From Frankia sp. RB7 (lineage in GTDB: Bacteria > Pseudomonadota > Alphaproteobacteria > Rhizobiales > Xanthobacteraceae), in the NCBI GenBank assembly GCA_030403585.1, contig JAUEPE010000034.1:1-64000 (forward strand): 64,000 bases of DNA, given 5' to 3'. Within the stretch, counting starts at the first letter, position 1. Every line of letters begins with the position of its first letter. Below the pieces are notes generated by a model, which ran no database searches, was not told where the DNA came from, and saw only the letters and a list, made by a program, of their open reading frames with translations. The translations under genes were made by a program, and so were the position numbers. Positions 9,290 to 18,090 of the stretch are shown in pieces.

Positions 9290-10408
9290 TTATTTCGGCC
9301 CGCCTGGTGGTGCGGCCTTAGGGGGTTTTGCCTTATCCGGCTTTGCTTGACCCGCAGCAGTCGATGCAGGTGTTTCGGGCTTTGCCTGACTTGAACTTGA
9401 CGATTCCGGCTTTTGACTATTTGAACCGGATGGCTTGGAGCCTCCATTAAGTGCGGCTAACATAGCATCGGCTTCTGCATCTGTGGCTTTCACTTTTGCG
9501 TCCGATTTATTCTCCAGCTTCTTCTGCGTTCCCATGGCTTCTTCGAGCTTGCGGCCTTCTTCCTGCTTCTTCGGATCGTTACCCGCCGCCTTCGCTACAG
9601 CCGCTGTCATGCCTTCTTTCGCGGCCAGGCTTTCGGGATTGGCCATGTAGGTCATTTCCGCATCGCGCAGGTCTTTCAAGACCTGCGTGTTGACCTTGCC
9701 GGTCTCATCGGTTGCCAGGGCCTTATTTCCATGCGCCACGCGATCGGCGAGATCGTTTGCGTCACGGTTGGTCTTCTTCGCAAAGCGGGCAAGGGTCACC
9801 ACGTCGCTCGCTGCGAATTCAACACCCTTCAGCTTGTTGAAGCTCTCTGCCTTGAAATGCACATCCGCCAAAGCCTGAATGGCAGAAGGTCCAAGGCTCA
9901 GGAGCTCAGTGTTGCCCTTGACCCATCCCAACTCCGGATACTTGCCGACGATGTCCAACGCCGCTTTTTGCGTTGAGGTAAGGGTACCAGGCAAACTGCC
10001 ATACCCTGCCTCGGCTTTGCCACCTTCACTGACGAGGACACCATTGACCATGAAGCGGTGCCCTTGCCCGAGGGCGAAGTTGTTGCCCGGCGTGCCTACG
10101 CCACTTGCCTGTTGATCCTTGCGAATTTGGTTCGCCTGATCGCGATTCAACTCACGCGCAATTTCCGGCGTAAGGTTGCTGATGACAAGTGTGCGAAAGT
10201 TCGAGCCATCGAGGCCAGACGTGCGAAACGCCTGATCGGTGTTCACAAAACTATGCAGCTTTCCGGCGAGGCCAGCCACCGCCGAAGAATCAGGCATGAG
10301 GCCAAGCTGCCGCGAGACGGCCGACCCGACATCGAGCAGTGTAAACTCGCCGTGCAAAACGCCGGGCGGTGGTCCATTGCCGGAGTATGAGGTGGTAACG
10401 GTTGCCAT
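9290..10408 (-). CDS. Hypothetical protein with disordered Lys/Pro/Ser C-terminus
   Basis: I place the start at the ATG at 10408 (MATVTTSYSGNG) with GAAGTG just upstream; the frame extends further 5' but that part lacks protein character. The product is 372 aa. Residues 1-270 look globular. The last 80 or so are low complexity (QKPESSSSSQAKPE, then KAKPPKAAPPGGPK). There is no signal peptide or membrane segment. It lies 145 bp downstream of the HR-GPA repeat gene on the same strand, so the two may act together. The architecture of a globular head with a disordered tail would also fit a secreted effector, but nothing proves it. Confidence 0.55.
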   Translation of the reverse strand: MATVTTSYSGNGPPPGVLHGEFTLLDVGSAVSRQLGLMPDSSAVAGLAGKLHSFVNTDQAFRTSGLDGSNFRTLVISNLTPEIARELNRDQANQIRKDQQASGVGTPGNNFALGQGHRFMVNGVLVSEGGKAEAGYGSLPGTLTSTQKAALDIVGKYPELGWVKGNTELLSLGPSAIQALADVHFKAESFNKLKGVEFAASDVVTLARFAKKTNRDANDLADRVAHGNKALATDETGKVNTQVLKDLRDAEMTYMANPESLAAKEGMTAAVAKAAGNDPKKQEEGRKLEEAMGTQKKLENKSDAKVKATDAEADAMLAALNGGSKPSGSNSQKPESSSSSQAKPETPASTAAGQAKPDKAKPPKAAPPGGPK

Positions 10409-10553
10409 CAAAATCACTTCAAAAATCAGTCGTTCAAACAACAGTGCGCGCCTGCAAAATGCAGGGGCCAAGCATGCCAAGAATACCGGAGCGACGCTTA
10501 ATTTTGATGAATTAACGAATATTAGCCATTTAACGGGTTGAATTCGGACGCTA

Positions 10554-12794
10554 TCAGCGCGACCGCTTCCGACGCTTTTTGATCGGCTTCGCAGCCCGCG
10601 GCGTTTTGGCGATGGCAAGTGGCCTTTCTATCTGTTCGCCTTCCACCCAAAACTCTTCCCGGACGATGGTTCCTGCGGCATCCCGCTCGATCACGGCAGG
10701 CCCGTCCGCCAGTTCGCGATGACGCTCACCGTTGAAGTAGAACTCGGTTCGTGAGGCTTCGGTCCATTCGACCCGGCAGTCGACAAGCTCCTCTCTGGTT
10801 TCGCCGGTTGCATCGGTCAGCGTTTCATAGCGATCATGGTACGTCGCCTGAAGGGAGTATTCCGCCGGCCCATCCTTGGGATCGCGATGTGGCTTGCCGT
10901 TCACATACCAGTATTCGAGCGTGATGCGTCCATCCTCGTTCCGAGAGAGGCTCGCCGGGCCGCCCACTCGGTGCAGTTCGCCATTGCGGTAGTAGCATTC
11001 CGTCAACACTTCGCCCGTGACGGCATCGCGCGTGATGTATGACGGCCCGTCGTCCCGATGCGCCACGCCTTCCGCCTGATATTCCTCTCGAACGATGATC
11101 CCACTGAACTTGTCGCGCTCAACGCGCGCGGGACCACCGATGCGGTGCGTCTTCCCGTGCTGAAAGTAGTGTTCAGTCACAACGGTGAAGGCTTCGCTGT
11201 CGCGTTCGGTCACCGCCGGGCCATCCTGCTCGTCCCGATGCAGCTCTCCATCCATATGCCACTCTTCATGTGTCACATGCCCTGCCGCATCCCGCACGAT
11301 GAAAGCCGGTCCATCGAGGCGGTGCAGTCTGTCCTCCTGTTTGTACTGCTCGCGCAGGATAACTCCCGTGGCCTGGTCGCGCCTGAACATGGCCGGGCCA
11401 TCGGCTTCGTCACGATGAATCTTGCCGCGCACCACGTAGTCAAACTTTTCGCATCCATCCTGCCGTGCCCACCATGCGGGTCCTTTGGCCGGATTGCGAT
11501 GCCGCTCGCCGTGCTCGACATAGATTTCAAGGATTGGATCGCCATGGGAATCGATTTCCACCACGGCGGGGCCATCCTCCGATGGGCGATGCCACATACC
11601 TTGCCAGCAATATTCTTCGTTGCGAACATCACGCCCTTCAAAGCGCGTGTCGACGTGTGCGGGACCGTCTTGTGGGTCTCGGTGGAGTACCCCGTTCTCG
11701 AAATAGGCGGTAGACAACACACGCCCGGCCCTGTCCGTCACCGTGATGGCAGGCCCAAGACGAGAGGGGCGATGCAGGATGCCGTGTTCAAAATACTGTT
11801 CGATGCTTTCACCCGTTCTGCCATCCAGGCAGCGAGACGCGGGCCCGTCTCTGGCGTCGCGGTGTGGCTTGCCTTCGACAAGGTACTTTATGACTTCGGA
11901 ATCAGGTGTCTTGCCGTAGAGCGCCGGGCCCTCCGTGGGGTCACGGTGCAATTGGCCGCGCACGCAATAATGGCGTTGTTCCTCCTGTTCACTGACCTCG
12001 ACGTAGGCGGGGCCTTGCTTTGGGTCGCGGTGCAGTTGGCCCTCTTCGTAATAACCCTCGATCACGACGCGGCCGTCGGGCGTGGTGCGGGTGGTGGCAG
12101 GTCCTTCCGATGATGGCCGGTGAAGCTTGCCGTGTTGGTAGTATGATTTGATGACCGGCTCGCCGGGCTTGGAGCTTGCGCTATGGACGGCAGGTCCGTC
12201 CCGGTGATCGCGATGAAACTCGCCCTGAACGAGATATTGCCAATCCTCGCCATAGGCCGCCTTGTGATGCCATGCCGGGCCTTGCTTCGGATCACGGTGG
12301 AGCTTGCCATCGACAAGATAGGCGGTGATGACCGCGCCGTCGGGCATCAACCGAACAAGTGGACCAGGCGGGTTGGTGGTATAGTGTTGGATGATGGCAT
12401 CCAGCGTGCCTGGCCAGCGCGCCTGTTGCCGGGTGGTGGCGTTCGGCGCGTGCCGTCTGATGATATCGGCGCTGATCGCCGTGACGTGCGGATGCTGAGG
12501 ATCCGTGACGTTCTCCAGTTTTGCGACCGCCGCGCTGATCTGCGCCACGGCGAGTTGGTCGAGAACCGTGTTAATCGCGTTCGAAGCGGCTGCGAGCCCA
12601 TCGCGCTCCCGCTCGGCAAGAGCGGTGATTTCCAGAGAGTTCATGACAGTGAGCGCAATATCGGCAAGTTCGCCAAGCGTGCCGGGCGGCACCTGCACAT
12701 TCTTCAAGGTCGCCATCGCAGGGATGGTCTGGACCAGCAACTTTCGCGCGCTTTGGCGGATGTCACTTTCCCAATCAAGCGTGGCAGTCGTCAT
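10554..12794 (-). CDS. Large HR-GPA (MORN-like) repeat protein, 746 aa
   Basis: The start is taken at the ATG at 12794 (MTTATLDWES); no strong ribosome-binding site is visible. Residues 1-170 form a non-repetitive, helical N-terminal region. The rest is 18 copies of a roughly 30-residue unit with the core G-x-x-H-R-x(2-5)-G-P-A, separated by strands such as EYYxxG. The C-terminus is a basic tail (KKRRKRSR). The repeats recall MORN_2/YwqK-type beta-hairpin repeats and the HRxDGPA repeats known from some phage and giant-virus proteins, so a long beta-solenoid for binding is likely. The target is unknown. There is no signal peptide. Confidence 0.7.
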   Translation of the reverse strand: MTTATLDWESDIRQSARKLLVQTIPAMATLKNVQVPPGTLGELADIALTVMNSLEITALAERERDGLAAASNAINTVLDQLAVAQISAAVAKLENVTDPQHPHVTAISADIIRRHAPNATTRQQARWPGTLDAIIQHYTTNPPGPLVRLMPDGAVITAYLVDGKLHRDPKQGPAWHHKAAYGEDWQYLVQGEFHRDHRDGPAVHSASSKPGEPVIKSYYQHGKLHRPSSEGPATTRTTPDGRVVIEGYYEEGQLHRDPKQGPAYVEVSEQEEQRHYCVRGQLHRDPTEGPALYGKTPDSEVIKYLVEGKPHRDARDGPASRCLDGRTGESIEQYFEHGILHRPSRLGPAITVTDRAGRVLSTAYFENGVLHRDPQDGPAHVDTRFEGRDVRNEEYCWQGMWHRPSEDGPAVVEIDSHGDPILEIYVEHGERHRNPAKGPAWWARQDGCEKFDYVVRGKIHRDEADGPAMFRRDQATGVILREQYKQEDRLHRLDGPAFIVRDAAGHVTHEEWHMDGELHRDEQDGPAVTERDSEAFTVVTEHYFQHGKTHRIGGPARVERDKFSGIIVREEYQAEGVAHRDDGPSYITRDAVTGEVLTECYYRNGELHRVGGPASLSRNEDGRITLEYWYVNGKPHRDPKDGPAEYSLQATYHDRYETLTDATGETREELVDCRVEWTEASRTEFYFNGERHRELADGPAVIERDAAGTIVREEFWVEGEQIERPLAIAKTPRAAKPIKKRRKRSR
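10697..12314 (-). repeat. DNA encoding 18 HR-GPA protein repeats
   Basis: On the plus strand the repeats read as recurring GGCCC/GGGCC followed by a variable block and CGGTG/CGATG, about every 85-110 bp. Units read in protein as HRDPKQGPA, HRPSSEGPA, HRDPTEGPA, HRLDGPA, HRIGGPA and similar. Divergence among copies shows an old expansion rather than a recent tandem duplication. Confidence 0.75.
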
Positions 12795-12942
12795 AAAGAA
12801 GTGTCGAAGAAAGACTTTCGGCCCACAAGCGCGGCCGATCAGCCACACTTTAGCGCGACGGCGCTTAGGAAGCCTTAATGGCGGCTAGTGCGTTGAATTC
12901 GCTCACAAAGGGAAGCGGCTTCCGTTGCACCCTGCTCGCCGC

Positions 12943-14331
12943 CTAATCGTAAGCGTTGCGATAGTCCCGGAGGACCGGGTTCGCCCCGGTCCGCGCGAGA
13001 CCTTTCTCGGGGATCGGCAGCTCGAGCGCGGTCAGCAGGTAGCAAAGCGACTCCATCGCGCGCGTCGATTTTGAGAACTGCCGGAATTGCGCGTCGCTCT
13101 CCGGGTTGAAGTGACCATGCGCGCTCTTGCCGCGGAAAGTGATGGCGCGCTTGAGATGCTCGACGGCCTCCTCCGGCATGACGCCCTTGCCGAACCTCGC
13201 TTGGACAGTGCCGATAAGGCGCCTGAATTGCTGGTCGGCCGTCTCCGCCCTGATCCAGCGGATCGCGCCCGCAACCCGCTCGCCGATGGCAGCTTCATGC
13301 CCGAGTTCTTGCGCTTTCGCGGCCGCGACGGCGGCGATCGCGTCGACATCCGAGGCCGAGAGCACCGGCTGCGCTTTCCCGATCGGGATATCCTCGAACC
13401 AGCGGCATGCGTTCAAGAGCCGCTCCGAGGAGACCACGTTCTTCAAATCGAAGGCGGTCCTCATCAACGCGTTGGGCCGCCGCCAGGTCGATGCCCGGTT
13501 CATCCATGCGACGAGGCATGCGCGGAAGGCGTCCAGTTCCTCATCGTCCCAACAGCGTACCGGCGATCCGCCGACCCAGAGATCGCGATTATCGACTTCG
13601 GCCTCCGGCCAGATGTAGTGGACCTTGTGGTCGCCGGGATATTCGTGCTTTTCGATGGCTTCCATCATCCCCGCGAAGGAAAGCCGGTCGATCCGGATCG
13701 AAGACGGCGTGAGCGGCACGCCGAAGCAGAACGACAGGAAGTTCACGTAGTCCGACACGTAGCCGATATAGTCCCGGATGTTCTGCGGCTGATCGAATTC
13801 AATCCCGAATGTCGGCCAAATCTCCTTGGGCCCCTCCAGCTCCATGCCGTAGGTCGCGCCGTACCACGCCCGGAGCGTCATGCCTTCAGCCGCCGCGTCG
13901 AAGATCGTCAGTTCATCCTCTCCCGGAAACCGCGTGCGGCCGATCGCCTTGACCTTGTCCCCGTGGCGCATCAACTGGTTGGTGTGCTTTACGTTAAAGG
14001 AGACTTGCTTGACGCCGTCTTCCGCCGTCCAGGCATCGTGGCCCACGACCGCAACGTTCGAGAGGATCTCCTGATGGCGTGTCGTCCGCTGCGGCGGCAC
14101 ATTGCGCGACGCGGTCCCCGCGATCGTCGTGACGTTCGAATGCAACGAGACGATTTCGTTGGTCGCGGTTTGCAGGAATATCGGCACTTCGCCTTCGATA
14201 TGGAAGTGACCGTCGTAGCTATAGATATCGGCGCGGAGCTCGTTCTCCGAGATCAGAACCGTTCCCGTGAGGTTCTTCCCCGTGACGAGCTCGACGCAGT
14301 GGAGCGGTTTTGTGCTTTCGCTCTTCGGCAT
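12943..14331 (-). CDS. ApeA-like HEPN-domain protein
   Basis: This is a 462-aa soluble protein. The N-terminal half is beta-rich with features recalling the ApeA N-terminal domain (GTVLISENEL, then VKQVSFNVKHTNQLM). The C-terminal third is helical and contains FRGKSAHGHF, an R-x4-H motif with R400 and H405, the catalytic signature of HEPN ribonucleases. ApeA is an abortive-infection HEPN RNase; the length is in the right range. The gene stands alone between the repeat protein and a small membrane protein in an island with other candidate defence genes. The HEPN-type motif is seen directly; assignment to ApeA is inference. Confidence 0.55.
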   Translation of the reverse strand: MPKSESTKPLHCVELVTGKNLTGTVLISENELRADIYSYDGHFHIEGEVPIFLQTATNEIVSLHSNVTTIAGTASRNVPPQRTTRHQEILSNVAVVGHDAWTAEDGVKQVSFNVKHTNQLMRHGDKVKAIGRTRFPGEDELTIFDAAAEGMTLRAWYGATYGMELEGPKEIWPTFGIEFDQPQNIRDYIGYVSDYVNFLSFCFGVPLTPSSIRIDRLSFAGMMEAIEKHEYPGDHKVHYIWPEAEVDNRDLWVGGSPVRCWDDEELDAFRACLVAWMNRASTWRRPNALMRTAFDLKNVVSSERLLNACRWFEDIPIGKAQPVLSASDVDAIAAVAAAKAQELGHEAAIGERVAGAIRWIRAETADQQFRRLIGTVQARFGKGVMPEEAVEHLKRAITFRGKSAHGHFNPESDAQFRQFSKSTRAMESLCYLLTALELPIPEKGLARTGANPVLRDYRNAYD

Positions 14332-14374
14332 GCGGCACCTTCGGGTGTTTTACCTATTTGGCCTTTGGCTATGG

Positions 14375-14494
14375 CTAGAAACGCCAAGCCGCCAGAGCCG
14401 CAAAAAAGATCAACACAGCGGCGCAAACCGCCAGCGCGCCGACCGCACTAATCCTGAACCCCCACAGACTGACTTCGAGCCTTGGCTCTCGCAT
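14375..14494 (-). CDS. Small single-span membrane protein, 39 aa
   Basis: The start at the ATG at 14494 is chosen because GGAGAA lies about 8 bases upstream; the longer frame 5' of it is not protein-like. The product has a short charged N-terminus (MREPRLEVSLWG) and one transmembrane helix (AVGALAVCAAVLIFFAALAA). It lies 43 bp upstream of the HEPN gene on the same strand and could be co-transcribed with it. No function is known. Confidence 0.5.
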   Translation of the reverse strand: MREPRLEVSLWGFRISAVGALAVCAAVLIFFAALAAWRF

Positions 14495-15019
14495 GGCGCA
14501 ATTCTCCATTAAGAATTCCGAGAATGGCCGTGCGGGGGATTTCTGTTTGTCGCCGTTTTTCAGACGGCCGTCAACCACGCGCCGAATTCCTGTCACGGAT
14601 GTCTTTGAAAGGCTTTTGAAACGCCTTTCAAGGCGGCTTGAACATAACGAAGTCCAGGACCGACAAAAGCCGCAACGATGACAGCCCATCGGGTAAAGTG
14701 ATTCGCTCATGCCAGAAACAGCCATGACCAAAGACGGCTTGGGCGCATGCGGCGTTGCCGCGCTGCATAACTCTCGTTGAACATAGCTTACGCGGTTCGC
14801 CTCACGCCCGTGCCGGAAAGAGCACCGCGTGATGGGTGCATTGCTCGGTTTGCATTGAAGGTCACTTTTCGGCTTGAAACCTCCAAAGCCATGCAGGTCA
14901 GAACCTTGGCCAAGTGGTGCTCCGAGGGCACCACGTGGTGCAAACTAACGAACTACCCACCAGTCTCCCAATGCCTATAGTCGCCGTCGGTCCGCAGGCG
15001 CCCGGAATGGAGCGACGCC
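14495..15019. other. Intergenic region with inverted repeat
   Basis: No convincing gene is present in these 525 bp. An inverted repeat TTGAAAGGC-N9-GCCTTTCAA lies at 14605-14613 and 14623-14631 and could be an operator or part of a transcript structure. A 67-codon frame at 14777-14980 has no protein-like character. Confidence 0.45.
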
Positions 15020-15298
15020 ATGGAGAAACGGCAACGCGATGCCGACGTGAACGATACGGCCCCGGAGGACGAGGCGCTCACTATCTATGATGAGCAGCAC
15101 ATGATCACCTATCTGCGGCTGCTTCATGCCCACGCCGAAGGAGCGAATTGGGAGGAAGTCGCAAAACTCGTGTTGCATATCGATCCGGAACGTGAACCGG
15201 ACCGGGCGCGGCGCGCATGGGAGACGCATCTAGCTCGCGCACAATGGATAACGGAGTCCGGCTATCGGCATTTGCTGCGGGGCAGCGCAACGCTGTGA
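15020..15298 (+). CDS. Small conserved-looking protein, 92 aa
   Basis: The ATG at 15020 is preceded by GGAG about 9 bases upstream. The product is acidic at the N-terminus, then helical, with a C-terminal block HLARAQWITESGYRHLLRG. That block recalls small ORFs repeatedly seen in rhizobial integrative elements, but I cannot name the family with confidence. It has no membrane segment. It is isolated by about 500 bp on each side. Confidence 0.6.
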   Translation: MEKRQRDADVNDTAPEDEALTIYDEQHMITYLRLLHAHAEGANWEEVAKLVLHIDPEREPDRARRAWETHLARAQWITESGYRHLLRGSATL

Positions 15299-15799
15299 CG
15301 GCGCACTAGGATCTTCCGCCCGTCCGCCACTCTTCTCCGGTGAGCGGAGTGTAGGAGGCCGGTTACATATCGGGGTATGCGTCCACGCGGTGTGCGCGCC
15401 GCCGATTGCCTCATTCCCGCTGGTTAAAATCCCTGAATTTCGAGTTCATTCACCGTGTCTCGCTAGAATTCCCGCCAACGATTTCAACCGAGACGAATGC
15501 GACTGACGGACCATCCTGAAGAACTCACCTTGAGACCTCGCGTTCGATTGGGTCGCAGCCACACCCTGCCTCAGATATTGCGCTCTCGGTCACCGCCGGT
15601 CTGACCGCACACTGACAACTCGTCATCACTGAATTTTCAAGAATCGTTTTTCTTTCAAGAGCGAACGTTGGAGCACGCGTGCTCGAACAACTTTGCACGT
15701 CTCGATCTAGTTCTCTTTGAAGAGGGAATAAAATTGAAGAGGAGCTGCACGCGGCTATATCAATGACAACAACGAACAATATTTTTGGGAGGTATAGGT
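15299..15799. other. Intergenic region, 500 bp
   Basis: No gene is evident. A perfect 14-bp palindrome GAGCACGCGTGCTC lies at 15671-15684, about 115 bp upstream of the next ORF, and might be a regulator-binding site. The segment 15700-15790 is AT-rich relative to its surroundings and probably holds the promoter of the next gene. Confidence 0.4.
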
Positions 15800-16078
15800 A
15801 TGAGACATATTGCAGAGCAAGGTTCTAGTGCAGCCGTAGACGTTCCCGAAAGGGTGGGAGGCGATAAACATCGAAGAGACACGCTCACGCGTCATGGCTC
15901 AGCGGCCTTGGCGCGAAAGCTCGAAAAGTATTGGCATGATCGCGGCTACTTCTCGGCGCGGTTCTGGCCCGAGCTGATTTCGGAACGCTTCGATAAGATC
16001 GGTACACGCGAGCTTTATCGCGTGTCCTGTAACCTTGTGAACGGCTTTCCGCCAGTCCATCCCGATAACATCGCATAG
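15800..16078 (+). CDS. Hypothetical protein, 92 aa
   Basis: The ATG at 15800 is chosen because a strong GGGAGG ribosome-binding site sits 8 bases before it; the frame opens slightly earlier at a TTG inside that site. The product has a central helical, aromatic segment (KLEKYWHDRGYFSARFWPE). It is soluble and basic. No domain is recognised. Confidence 0.6.
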   Translation: MRHIAEQGSSAAVDVPERVGGDKHRRDTLTRHGSAALARKLEKYWHDRGYFSARFWPELISERFDKIGTRELYRVSCNLVNGFPPVHPDNIA

Positions 16079-16345
16079 TACCCCAGAACCCAAGAGACGC
16101 CCGCAAGGGGCACGACACCGGCCGGGAAGCATCCGCGGCAACGCGAGGGGCTTGCTGCGAAGGAGAGAAACGCGTTTCGCCTTCACGATCGTTCAAGAGC
16201 GCCCGGCCGGACCATGGGAGCCGATCGCATCGCGATGCGTACACCACCGGTAAGGCGCAGAAACACTCTTTCAAGAGAGCATTATGTTGCGAAGACGCAT
16301 TCGAATTTGATCTCCTAGAAACTCAACTTATCAAAGGGAGATTTC

Positions 16346-16828
16346 ATGAACAATGTAATGACCATTGGACGCCGTCTTGTCGCCATCGAGCAGATCGCCT
16401 TTATCGAACCGTTCGATGCAAGCTCGGCCTCCGGCATCGAAACCACCAAGTCGTTTCAGGCGCGCATAAAGCTCGTAAACCGGGATAGCTGCCTCGCCGA
16501 AGCCTCCGTCGAGGACCTCGCGATCGAGTATAATTTTCGGCTCTTGAAGGAGGACCGTGTCGGAATCAACCCGCTCGTCGACTACCGCGTCGAAACGTTC
16601 GAGCCCACCGAGGATTTCACGCCCGCCAAGCCCTTCAAAACCCGGCTGCTGTGGGACGACCCGCGTGGAAACGAGTGCAGTAAGCTGCTGGTGACAGCAC
16701 CCGAAGACGTGCTTGCCGTTGTAACGGCCAACGACAATTCGGCCGCCGTGATCGAAAAGGGGAGCGGGCCGCCGAACCGTACTAAACGTCAACGCTCAAC
16801 CAAACGCCCCTCGCGTCAGCCGGCATGA
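16346..16828 (+). CDS. Hypothetical protein, 160 aa
   Basis: The ATG at 16346 follows AAAGGGAGA by about 5 bases, a good ribosome-binding site. The first 115 residues look folded with alternating strands (RRLVAIEQIAFIEPFD, FQARIKLVNRDS). The last 30 are basic and disordered. It ends 78 bp before a strong intrinsic terminator. No family is recognised. Confidence 0.6.
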   Translation: MNNVMTIGRRLVAIEQIAFIEPFDASSASGIETTKSFQARIKLVNRDSCLAEASVEDLAIEYNFRLLKEDRVGINPLVDYRVETFEPTEDFTPAKPFKTRLLWDDPRGNECSKLLVTAPEDVLAVVTANDNSAAVIEKGSGPPNRTKRQRSTKRPSRQPA

Positions 16829-16906
16829 CGAGACGCTTCCACATTTCGAAGGCGCTAAAAGGCCGTTTGCTTGGGCGTACCACAAGCTTACGCCCTGGGA
16901 AGGAGG

Positions 16907-16933
16907 ACCATGCGGCTTCGCCGCATGGTTTTT
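16907..16933 (+). terminator. Intrinsic terminator
   Basis: A 9-bp perfect stem ACCATGCGG / CCGCATGGT with a 5-base CTTCG loop is followed by a run of five T. It lies 78 bp after the 16346-16828 gene and suits termination of that transcript. Confidence 0.8.
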
Positions 16934-17100
16934 CATTTGGCAATCCGGATGCATCCCCGCGCAACACCGCCATGGAGCGTGCATCATCGGCTCTCGACCG
17001 CATGCGCTTGAGCCGCGTAATGGCGTCAACACCGCAAGCACCGCGGCCGCGGGCAACAGGCTAACCACCTGAAGGCTCTTTCGAGTACGCGTCAATCAGC

Positions 17101-17409
17101 CTATGCATCTTCGCCGTCGGACTCTTCAAAGCCCTTTGTCTTGCTTGCAGTCCGCTTCTCTTGATCCTCAATAAATTTTTTGAGAACCGACTTTCGCGCA
17201 ACCAAGGTTGAGCCGAGACGGAAGACCGGCAGCCGCGATGTTTCGACGAGGTGATAGACCTTGCGCCTCGCTTGTTCGATAAACTTCTTCCGTTCGTCGT
17301 CGGTTGCGGCCATTGCGATGTCCTTCGCGAAAAGATATTTGCCGATGTTCACCGCTCGGTGAATCGTGTCGTCGAATGGGTTCTTGTCGTCGTGGGAAAT
17401 ATCGGTCAT
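17101..17409 (-). CDS. Excisionase-like helix-turn-helix protein
   Basis: This 102-aa protein has a central segment KVYHLVETSRLPVFRLGSTL followed by a short basic helix. That is the winged-helix pattern (helix, R/G-turn, strand, ARKS) of MerR-like excisionase/HTH_17 DNA-binding proteins. The ATG at 17409 follows AGGGGAG by 7 bases and lies 2 bases after the stop of the upstream gene, so the two form an operon. Being next to an integrase gene and sharing its control region, it may direct excision of the element. This is inferred from fold and position. Confidence 0.6.
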   Translation of the reverse strand: MTDISHDDKNPFDDTIHRAVNIGKYLFAKDIAMAATDDERKKFIEQARRKVYHLVETSRLPVFRLGSTLVARKSVLKKFIEDQEKRTASKTKGFEESDGEDA

Positions 17410-17411
17410 GG

Positions 17412-18062
17412 CTAATCTCCCCTCCCCGCAAGAAGGTCTGCAATCCGAATGATCGTCCGGGCGGTCACGCTTCGGGATTGAGCCAGATCGGCGTCGTCAT
17501 TATCGGGGCTCGGGCCACTCTCGATCTGGGAGCCGGGCGTCGTGTAGCGAACCTGTGCCGTAATCCCTTCGAGAATACCGGCAAGCCGGATGTCTCCGAC
17601 CGCGCCCGGCATGGACGCGGCAACCTCGAATAGGGGCATTGGCTTGCGGCCCCGCTTGCCGCGGGAGTGCTCAGCTATCCAGGTTGCGAGATCACCCTCG
17701 ATGCCAGACAGAAGGAGCGCTTCCAGCGCATCGATGAAGCTATGATCGGAAGGCAGCTTGGCCGTCTCGCCAAGCCCTGCCCCTGCAAAGGCCTTCTTGG
17801 ACGATTGGGCGCGGTCTGGCCGCGTCGCCGCGTAGAGCTTGACCGTGTCGACGGCTTCCTTCGGCTGCTTGCTCGCGAGAAGGGCCGTAAGGAGGTTCGC
17901 CGCATCACGCGCCGTCAAACGCGCTGCGCCCGAACCGCGCCCGCTCTTCGACCGGAGGCCCGCTTCCTGAAGCATGCGATCATACCACGCTACGCTTGCG
18001 GACGGCATGCCGAGCACTTCCGCAACCGTGCGCACCAAATCACCGGGACTTGCCATATTCAT
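17412..18062 (-). CDS. Putative regulator of the integration module, 216 aa
   Basis: The start is set at the ATG at 18062 (MNMASPG), directly after GAGGAGC; the frame extends upstream into the operator region, which argues against the longer form. The N-terminal 60 residues (VAEVLGMPSASVAWYDRMLQ, then ARLTARDAANLL) look like a helical DNA-binding region. The rest is of unknown fold. Its promoter faces that of the integrase across two matching operators, so it is a good candidate for the protein that binds them. Function is inferred from position only. Confidence 0.5.
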   Translation of the reverse strand: MNMASPGDLVRTVAEVLGMPSASVAWYDRMLQEAGLRSKSGRGSGAARLTARDAANLLTALLASKQPKEAVDTVKLYAATRPDRAQSSKKAFAGAGLGETAKLPSDHSFIDALEALLLSGIEGDLATWIAEHSRGKRGRKPMPLFEVAASMPGAVGDIRLAGILEGITAQVRYTTPGSQIESGPSPDNDDADLAQSRSVTARTIIRIADLLAGRGD

Positions 18063-18090
18063 GCTCCTCGACCTCCTCTCCTTATAGCGT

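Noticed and set aside
11058..12113. Plus-strand ORF of 351 aa
   Set aside because: Antisense shadow of the HR-GPA repeat gene; periodic composition explains its length.
10697..12314. Repeated short motifs as a possible CRISPR array
   Set aside because: The periodic DNA is protein-coding, the copies are diverged, and no identical repeats with unique spacers occur.
14777..14980. 67-codon plus-strand frame
   Set aside because: No ribosome-binding site and no protein-like composition.
16825..17064. Plus-strand frame of 79 codons
   Set aside because: It runs through the strong terminator at 16907-16933 and shows no domain.
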